From an uncultured Mollicutes bacterium (lineage in GTDB: Bacteria; Bacillota_I; Bacilli_A; RFN20; CAG-288): 6,513 bases of DNA. Under the pieces are notes generated by a model. That model saw only the letters and a list, made by a program, of their open reading frames with translations. It was not told where the DNA came from and did not search any database. The stretch covers positions 1 to 6,513 of the forward strand of contig URQF01000076.1 in the NCBI GenBank assembly GCA_900549915.1, written 5' to 3'. Shown here piece after piece: positions 1 through 4,431 of the stretch (within the stretch, counting starts at the first letter, position 1; the number at the start of each line of letters is the position of its first letter). The position numbers were made by a program, and so were the translations under genes.

Positions 1-74
1 TTTTTTTTTTCAAGCAGAAGACGGCATACGAGATGTAGCCGTGACTGGAGTTCAGACGTGTGCTCTTCCGATCT
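1..74. other. Illumina TruSeq P7 adapter contamination
   Basis: This stretch is synthetic, not genomic. Positions 1-10 are T only. Positions 11-34 match the Illumina P7 flow-cell sequence (begins CAAGCAGAAGACGG). Positions 35-40 (GTAGCC) are a six-base index, the reverse complement of TruSeq index 11 (GGCTAC). Positions 41-74 match the TruSeq read-2 primer, ending in GCTCTTCCGATCT. Read on the other strand, this is insert, adapter, then poly-A, the usual picture when a read runs off the end of a short fragment. Genomic sequence starts at about 75. The GTG at 58-60 lies inside the adapter, so it is a false start for the gene that follows. Recognition is from memory of the adapter sequences and is an exact match as far as I can check. 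Confidence 0.98.
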
Positions 75-75
75 C

Positions 76-558
76 GAAGATAAGACGATTGTGATTGAGG
101 CAGCCCGTGGCGGAAAAGACGGTTCGAAACTGCCACTTCAGGGAACTAGGGGCTATCAATATAGCTTAAAAGAATTTGCGCCAGATCTTCTACAAGACGC
201 AGCCATTCTTTATATCTGGGTAACACCAGAAGAATCCCGTCGGAAAAACTTTGTCCGAGCAAATCCGAACGATCCAGGATCGAACCTCTTCCATGGCGTT
301 CCTTTGACTGTCAGGAGGAACGAATACGGAGTAGATGATAGGGAATACCTGAGGAATTCCTCAGAAGTGAAGAATACGATTACTATTATCAGCCAAGGAA
401 AGAAATTCCATCTTCCGATTGGTGTCTTCGATAACCGCGTTGATCGTACCTCCTTCCTCCGTCAGGATTCAAAAGATTGGAAAAAGAGTGAAGTCGATGC
501 TGTCACAAAGTCCATCAAAGAAGCTACCGACATTAGGTGGAAGAACTATAACAAATAA
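76..558 (+). CDS. 3' fragment, conserved protein of unknown function (possible P-loop kinase-like)
   Basis: The 5' end is missing because the contig ends in adapter at position 74. About 160 codons remain, ending in TAA. The apparent GTG start at 58 and the residues MCSSD are adapter-derived. The fragment opens with a beta strand and a conserved-looking IEAARGGKDG, then a GYQYSL segment, a strand ILYIWVTPEESRRKNFVRA, an HGVPLTV segment, an acidic YGVDD segment, and FDNRVDRTSFLR. An RGG after a strand, followed by a strand with an Arg-rich helix, resembles the back half of P-loop nucleotide kinases, but the Walker A motif would lie in the missing part, so this is a guess. Six in-frame AGG codons (148, 313, 316, 340, 352 and one near the end) and no ATG occur; read as Met they give VMMNEYGVDDMEYLM. 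Seven Arg codons are all CGN. A terminator follows directly. Confidence 0.75.
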   Translation, partial: EDKTIVIEAARGGKDGSKLPLQGTRGYQYSLKEFAPDLLQDAAILYIWVTPEESRRKNFVRANPNDPGSNLFHGVPLTVRRNEYGVDDREYLRNSSEVKNTITIISQGKKFHLPIGVFDNRVDRTSFLRQDSKDWKKSEVDAVTKSIKEATDIRWKNYNK

Positions 559-564
559 AAATAG

Positions 565-589
565 GGCCTGTTTCCATACAGGCCTTTTT
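565..589 (+). terminator. Intrinsic terminator of the upstream + strand gene
   Basis: A perfect 7-bp GC-rich stem, GGCCTGT (565-571) with ACAGGCC (578-584), has a six-base loop and is followed at once by TTTTT (585-589). It begins seven bases after the TAA of the truncated gene, the standard place and shape for a Rho-independent terminator. Confidence 0.9.
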
Positions 590-595
590 CAATGC

Positions 596-634
596 AAACT
601 AAAACAGCCGCCATTGAAGCGGCTGTTTTAGTTT
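596..634. terminator. 16-bp perfect hairpin, probable terminator of the - strand gene
   Basis: Positions 596-611 and 619-634 are a perfect 16-bp inverted repeat (AAACTAAAACAGCCGC and its complement) around a 7-base loop. It starts two bases after the TAA of the - strand small membrane protein gene. The outer part of the stem is A/T, so either strand shows a GC core followed by a T-rich arm. It most likely ends the - strand transcript and may back up the + strand terminator at 565-589. The - strand T run is interrupted by single A and G bases. Confidence 0.8.
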
Positions 635-636
635 GT

Positions 637-870
637 TTACTTGAACCAGAACGGATAATCGTTGAGGAATATGAAGACGATATCGAGAATCCAGCCAATG
701 GTACCACCAACAAGGATCCAGAGAATCGCTAAGATTAATTCAACCCTATTGTTATGCTTGACAGCCTTGCAAATACGCCAAATTGCCCAAGACCAATCTA
801 AGATCCAGAAGCAAAGGACGATCTTCAACCACTTCGGATTCTTCTCCATCCAGCTAATGTACTTATCCAT
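637..870 (-). CDS. Small two-helix membrane protein, unknown function
   Basis: A 77-residue protein beginning MDKYISWMEKNPKW. I do not recognise the family. Two hydrophobic segments are visible, about residues 15-32 (rich in Trp) and 42-69, separated by a short basic loop (RICKAVKHNN). The second holds GGTIGWILDIVFIFL, a Gly-then-Asp pattern seen in many small bacterial membrane proteins. The start at 870 is chosen because GGAGGGG (879-885) lies eight bases upstream. A longer reading from a GTG at 913-915 would place the start upstream of the expected transcription start. There is one in-frame AGG (read as Met), one internal ATG and one CGT Arg. The gene has its own promoter and ends at the hairpin, so it appears to be a single-gene unit. 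Confidence 0.8.
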   Translation of the reverse strand: MDKYISWMEKNPKWLKIVLCFWILDWSWAIWRICKAVKHNNRVELILAILWILVGGTIGWILDIVFIFLNDYPFWFK

Positions 871-878
871 TTTAATAA

Positions 879-885
879 CCCCTCC
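879..885 (-). promoter_or_regulatory. Ribosome binding site fixing the start of the small membrane protein
   Basis: On the - strand this reads GGAGGGG, eight bases before the ATG at 868-870. It decides between this ATG and an in-frame GTG 45 bases upstream, which has no comparable site. Confidence 0.85.
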
Positions 886-906
886 AATAGATTCTGTACA
901 AGCTAA

Positions 907-934
907 ATTATACACTGCGGATTTTTCTTTTCAA
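907..934 (-). promoter_or_regulatory. Sigma-A-type promoter of the small membrane protein
   Basis: On the - strand, TTGAAA (929-934) and a consensus TATAAT (907-912) are separated by 16 bases. Transcription would start near 900, leaving a leader of about 30 bases with the GGAGGGG ribosome site. The -35 box differs from consensus at one base. It lies between the stop of the CmpB-family gene and the small gene, so the two need not be co-transcribed. Confidence 0.75.
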
Positions 935-1018
935 CAAAGGATTAAAAATTCGTTACCTCAAAAATAGTTTTTTATCTTTGGACTATATAAGTAAACCTTC
1001 GGTTGTTCTTTTCAAGCC

Positions 1019-1969
1019 CTAGTTATTAGAAGAAGAATCATCTGTTTCTTTCTTTGGACGTCCGTTTTTTTCGTAATTGTCTTCTTTCTGTTTTTCAGGG
1101 TCTTTCAAGAGGATTTTTCTCCTCCACCTATTGATTTTCTTTGCCGGTTTTAGCTTGTCTTTTTCGCCTAATCCATCCTTTAAACGCTGCGGGAGGGCAT
1201 CATAGAAACGCTTTTTGTTCCTCTTTGCGTTCTCTTTTTGATTTTCACGGATTTTTTCATATTGTTGAGCAATTACAGACTGTTTGGTAACTTTGCTGAC
1301 CTTGGCAAAGAGGTTTTCAGAGACAACAATATCAATTGCAAATACACCATAAGTAAGACCAAGGATAAAAATAGATCCGAAATGGGCCGCTTCCTGTGCT
1401 TTTGTACTGCCAAAAAGGTAAATAAAGGCATCTTCTGCGTATGCGTACACATAAGGGTTGATTAGATAATAATATAGGATAGCAACCGCAAACCAGATTA
1501 CAGAGAAGAGGGGGCAGATGATACCCCTAATGTTTCCTTTTTGGTTTGTATAATCCCATAAGCGGACTTTGAATCCTTTGACAAAGATAAGACCCGCAAT
1601 GAATTCGAGAATAATCAGGCTCACACCCCTGATGCAGATTGGAATAAGATCATTCCAGCTTGCTCCATGAGTATAAGTCTTTCCATACCTCCCCTGGAAC
1701 GGAAGATAGAGCGAAACCGATTCTGGAAGGAAATTATAAAGAATTCCGCAGAACGTGAACCTCACAACAAGACCAAATCCATAAAGGGGAAGCCAGGGTC
1801 CTTTGAGGAAGCCAGGATTGACCCATTTTTTAGCAGAAACGAATCTCCGAAAGAGAACTTCAATAAGGTAACCAAGCCTGCATCCTGTCCTAAACCTGAA
1901 AAGATAAAGGATCAGAATTTTGCTGACTCTAAATTCTGTGCTTGACAATATTTTCCTACCCATCCTCAT
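1019..1969 (-). CDS. CmpB-family membrane protein (putative ABC transporter type IV, DUF1113-like)
   Basis: A 316-residue integral membrane protein. The family hallmark is at residues 49-66, WVNPGFLKGPWLPLYGFG, which fits the NRGFLxGPxxPIYGFG pattern of the CmpB family (Pfam PF06541 as I recall). A second family-like segment is at 136-150 (RLWDYTNQKGNI then G-I). About five membrane segments are visible near 17-37, 62-82, 107-130, 148-172 and 196-215, followed by a cytoplasmic tail (about 220-316) very rich in Lys, Glu and Arg. The molecular function of the family is unproven despite its name. Twelve AGG codons are in frame; residues 25, 27, 31, 70, 114 and 148 would put Arg in or beside membrane helices, whereas Met makes them ordinary. 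Conserved Arg such as 136 uses CGC. The start has a modest AGGGG site (1980-1984) ten bases upstream; an ATG two codons in (1963) is the alternative. It is divergent from fmt. No clear terminator follows. Confidence 0.85.
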   Translation of the reverse strand: MRMGRKILSSTEFRVSKILILYLFRFRTGCRLGYLIEVLFRRFVSAKKWVNPGFLKGPWLPLYGFGLVVRFTFCGILYNFLPESVSLYLPFQGRYGKTYTHGASWNDLIPICIRGVSLIILEFIAGLIFVKGFKVRLWDYTNQKGNIRGIICPLFSVIWFAVAILYYYLINPYVYAYAEDAFIYLFGSTKAQEAAHFGSIFILGLTYGVFAIDIVVSENLFAKVSKVTKQSVIAQQYEKIRENQKENAKRNKKRFYDALPQRLKDGLGEKDKLKPAKKINRWRRKILLKDPEKQKEDNYEKNGRPKKETDDSSSNN

Positions 1970-2022
1970 TGTTCTAAATCCCCTGATTTATGATACCATA
2001 ATATGGAATAAGGAGGAAGATA
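1970..2022. promoter_or_regulatory. Divergent intergenic region, promoters for fmt operon and CmpB-family gene
   Basis: These 53 bases separate two genes transcribed away from each other, so both promoters should lie here or overlap the gene starts. The clear element is AGGAGG at 2011-2016, six bases before the fmt ATG. A -10-like TATGAT is at 1989-1994 on +, and CATAAT at 1997-2002 on + overlaps TATTAT on -. I cannot find a convincing -35 box at the right spacing for any of them, so exact promoters are unresolved. Confidence 0.4.
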
Positions 2023-2952
2023 ATGAACGAACGCATTGTATTCCTAGGTACACCGGAAATTTCAGCCATTTGTTTGGAAGGACTAATCAAAGCAGGAAGG
2101 AATATTGTCGGTGTCGTTACAAAAGAAGATAAGGAAAAAGGAAGAAATAAAGTAAGGGAAGAATCTCCAGTTAGCCAAATCGCCAACCAATATCATATTC
2201 CGCTTCATAAGCCACATAAGCTGAATAACGATTATGAAATTGTCAAAGAGTGGAAACCGGATTTGCTGCTCACTTTTGCCTTTGGGCAGATTCTATCGGA
2301 AACCGTATTATCTTTGGGAAAATACAAGCCCTTGAATCTCCATGGCTCTTTACTTCCAAAGTATCGCGGTGCTGCACCAATGCAGTATGCGCTTCTAAAT
2401 GGAGATAAGGAAACCGGTGTCACCCTCAGGGAAAGGGTCAAGGAAAGGGATGCCGGTGACAGGTATGGGACTAAAGTCATACCACTCACAGAAAAAGACA
2501 ACTACTCATCCCTATGTAAGAAAATGGCAGATGCCGCTTTAGAACTCGCTGTTGAGAAACTCCCTCTCTACTTTGAAGGAAAACTCACACCTGTGAAACA
2601 GGATCCAAGTCTTGTCACTTTTACACACAGGATCAAGAAAGAAGATGAGCATCTTTCTTTGGATTGCTCATCCGAAGAATTCGTAAATCATGTCCGTGCT
2701 CTTTCTCTTACCCCTGGCGGATACCTTCTATTAGAAAATCAGCCAATTAAGATTTATGAAGCTGAAAAATACAATGACGAAAAGACCAGGGAAGCAGGAA
2801 CCATTGTCTTAGCCCATAAAAAAGATATCATTCTTCAATTAACTAAGGGTCAAGTACGTCTTACGCTCCTTCAGCGTCCTGGTAAAAAGAGGAGGAGTGC
2901 ACAGGATTTCAACAATGGAGTACGTGACTTCCAGGGAAAGGTCCTGAAATAG
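2023..2952 (+). CDS. fmt: Methionyl-tRNA formyltransferase
   Basis: The cytoplasmic enzyme transfers a formyl group from 10-formyl-THF to the Met on initiator tRNA. Its 309 residues match the family's usual length of 310-315. The N-terminal formyltransferase domain opens with IVFLGTPEISA and carries the catalytic Asn105, His107 and Asp143; the SLLPKYRGAAP segment at 109-119 is the family signature. The C-terminal tRNA-binding domain runs from about 205 and includes PGGYLLLE and GKK..SAQDF. Ten AGG codons are in frame against two internal ATG. At 135-147 standard reading gives LRERVKERDAGDR, where the family has LMEMVKEMDAGDM, so all four AGG are Met. Arg of the SLLP signature (114) is CGC and Arg225 is CGT. 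AGGAGG lies six bases before the ATG. First gene of an operon with the next two; the stop is TAG. Confidence 0.97.
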   Translation: MNERIVFLGTPEISAICLEGLIKAGRNIVGVVTKEDKEKGRNKVREESPVSQIANQYHIPLHKPHKLNNDYEIVKEWKPDLLLTFAFGQILSETVLSLGKYKPLNLHGSLLPKYRGAAPMQYALLNGDKETGVTLRERVKERDAGDRYGTKVIPLTEKDNYSSLCKKMADAALELAVEKLPLYFEGKLTPVKQDPSLVTFTHRIKKEDEHLSLDCSSEEFVNHVRALSLTPGGYLLLENQPIKIYEAEKYNDEKTREAGTIVLAHKKDIILQLTKGQVRLTLLQRPGKKRRSAQDFNNGVRDFQGKVLK

Positions 2953-2955
2953 AAA

Positions 2956-3438
2956 ATGTCAAAAGAGAAAATTTCCAAAACCAATGCGAGGCGTTTGTTA
3001 GAGCAAAAGAAAATTCCGTTTACGATTCATACCTATGATCCAGAAAAAGCAATTTCCGCAACCGAAGTCGCTGCCTATCTGAACCAGAATCCAGATAGGG
3101 TTTTTAAAACTCTAGTAACTTATGGAAAATCAGGAGAGCATTATGTCTTTGTTCTTCCAGCGGTAGGAGAATTGGATTTAAAGAAAGCTGCTGAATCCGC
3201 AGGCGAGAAATTCATTGAGATGCTTCCTCAAAAAGAATTGTTGCCTTTAACAGGATACATCCATGGAGGATGCTCACCGATTGGAAGGAAGAAACCGTTC
3301 CTCACTTTCGTAGATTCATCTGCTTTAAAACTGGAAAAGAGGTTGGTGTCCGGCGGCAAAAGAGGTTACCAAATTGAAATCACACCCCAAGACCTTGAAA
3401 AAGCATGCGGAGCACAATTTGTCGATTTAATCAAATAA
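2956..3438 (+). CDS. ybaK: YbaK-family aminoacyl-tRNA deacylase (Cys-tRNA(Pro) type)
   Basis: YbaK-type enzymes hydrolyse mischarged tRNA, classically Cys-tRNA(Pro), as free-standing editing factors in the cytoplasm. The 160 residues equal the usual family length. Visible motifs are KTN at the N-terminus, VFKTLVTYG (49-57, with the key Lys at 51), GELDLKKAA (71-79), TGYIHGGCSPIG (99-110) and SGGKRGYQIEI (132-142). Four AGG codons are in frame. Residue 12 gives TNA-Met-R and residue 111 gives SPIG-Met-KK, both matching the family when read as Met; Arg137 of GKRG uses AGA. The gene starts three bases after the fmt TAG, in the same frame. The nearest purine-rich site (AAAGG, 2937-2941) is 14 bases upstream, too far to be ideal, so translation is probably coupled to fmt. 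The exact substrate is inferred from the family only. Confidence 0.93.
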   Translation: MSKEKISKTNARRLLEQKKIPFTIHTYDPEKAISATEVAAYLNQNPDRVFKTLVTYGKSGEHYVFVLPAVGELDLKKAAESAGEKFIEMLPQKELLPLTGYIHGGCSPIGRKKPFLTFVDSSALKLEKRLVSGGKRGYQIEITPQDLEKACGAQFVDLIK

Positions 3439-3451
3439 AAGGAGAGAACCA

Positions 3452-4363
3452 ATGCAAGACTACGTCAAAAACAATCCGGTTATTCTTGGCTTAAGGCGTA
3501 TCCGGGATCTTACACCAGAACAAGTCGCCGACTTAATCGAAGGTGCTTTAGCAAAAGGCATCCACTATTTCGACATTGCCGACATCTATTCCGGTGGACA
3601 ATGTGAAAGCAACCTTGGTGCTGCTTTGAAACTGAAACCTTATCTCCGGGAAAAGAGGTTTATCCAGACTAAGTGCGGAATTGTCCGCAAGCCAGGGGAA
3701 GGAACTGTCAGGGATTTATCCAAAGAGCACATCCTTGAAGCAGTAGATGCCTCTCTCAATCGAAGGGGACTTACTTATGTCGATAGCCTTTTACTTCATC
3801 GCCCCGATGTCTTTAGGAACAATGAAGAAATCCATGCTGCTTTCAAACAGCTTTACGAAGAGGGAAAAGTAAAACATTTCGGTGTTTCGAATAGGGACAC
3901 AGAAATCATCGATTACTTGAAAGACGGAAGCCCGGTTCCGATTGAGTTCAACCAGATACAGGTTTCCCTCGGTCAACCCGCAATCCTTTCTCAGATCTTC
4001 AATACGAACAACCCAGATCAGACACCACTCCTTTCTGACCATCTTTTCTTCTATAGGAAACACCACAACAGGGCACTGCAATGCTGGTCTCCTTATCAGT
4101 ATGGATTCTTCAATGGCTCAATCTTTACGAACAAACATAGGAAACCGACTCAGGATGTCCTCTCGCGGCTTGCCGAAAAATATCATACTTCTCCCTGTGC
4201 AATTGCAACTGCCTTCCTTTCAAGGCTCGGAGATAACGTTCAGGTCGTGACTGGTTCCGTGTCCTTAGACCACATCCAACAGACCATCGATGGAACAAAA
4301 ATTAAACTGACAAGAGCCGAATGGTATGAGCTCTATTGTTCAACCGGTTCTATTCTTCCGTAA
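3452..4363 (+). CDS. Aldo/keto reductase (YdhF-like)
   Basis: An NADPH-type oxidoreductase of the aldo/keto reductase superfamily, 303 residues, expected to be a cytoplasmic TIM barrel. The catalytic tetrad is Asp41, Tyr46 (in DIADIY), Lys74 (in QTKCG) and His116 (in LLLHRPD). GVSN (144-147), NQ (167-168), a WSP segment (212-214) and the C-terminal WYELY (291-295) fit the YdhF-type branch. The substrate cannot be told. Ten AGG codons are in frame and no internal ATG: standard reading would give a 303-residue protein with one Met. Read as Met they restore family-like GL-M-R (15), REK-M-FIQTKCG (69), NR-M-G (105), VF-M-NNEE (122) and VSN-M (148). Arg at conserved sites is CGC, CGG, CGA or AGA. 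AGGAG (3440-3444) lies seven bases before the ATG, 13 bases after ybaK. Last gene of the operon. Confidence 0.94.
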   Translation: MQDYVKNNPVILGLRRIRDLTPEQVADLIEGALAKGIHYFDIADIYSGGQCESNLGAALKLKPYLREKRFIQTKCGIVRKPGEGTVRDLSKEHILEAVDASLNRRGLTYVDSLLLHRPDVFRNNEEIHAAFKQLYEEGKVKHFGVSNRDTEIIDYLKDGSPVPIEFNQIQVSLGQPAILSQIFNTNNPDQTPLLSDHLFFYRKHHNRALQCWSPYQYGFFNGSIFTNKHRKPTQDVLSRLAEKYHTSPCAIATAFLSRLGDNVQVVTGSVSLDHIQQTIDGTKIKLTRAEWYELYCSTGSILP

Positions 4364-4377
4364 TTAACAAAGATTAG

Positions 4378-4406
4378 AAAAGGGCACCTTGCAAAGTGCC
4401 CTTTTT
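4378..4406. terminator. Bidirectional intrinsic terminator between convergent genes
   Basis: AAAAGGGCAC (4378-4387) pairs with GTGCCCTTTT (4396-4405) around an eight-base loop, with a T run to 4406. A runs on one side and T runs on the other make it work on both strands. It lies 14 bases after the aldo/keto reductase stop and 25 bases after the stop of the convergent transporter gene on the - strand. Confidence 0.92.
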
Positions 4407-4431
4407 CATTTGCTATTTAGGATTGCTTTTA

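Noticed and set aside
58..75. GTG at 58 as the start of a 166-residue protein
   Set aside because: It lies inside the Illumina adapter; the true gene is cut at its 5' end.
913..915. In-frame GTG start giving a 92-residue version of the small membrane protein
   Set aside because: It sits between the -35 and -10 boxes, upstream of the expected transcript start, and has no ribosome site; the ATG at 870 has GGAGGGG eight bases before it.
994..1004. Hairpin AACC-TTC-GGTT as terminator of the CmpB-family gene
   Set aside because: Only four base pairs with a three-base loop and no T run on the - strand.
1942..1947. TTGACA on the + strand as -35 box of the fmt promoter
   Set aside because: It lies inside the divergent gene, and no -10 box occurs 16-18 bases downstream; the nearest -10-like sequences are over 40 bases away.
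3452..4363. CGG or CGA also reassigned (to Trp or Gln, as in other bacteria)
   Set aside because: CGG and CGA fall at family Arg positions, for example CGG in YLREK and CGA in LNR of the reductase and CGA/CGG in KDRDIRKIF of the transporter, so they read as Arg.
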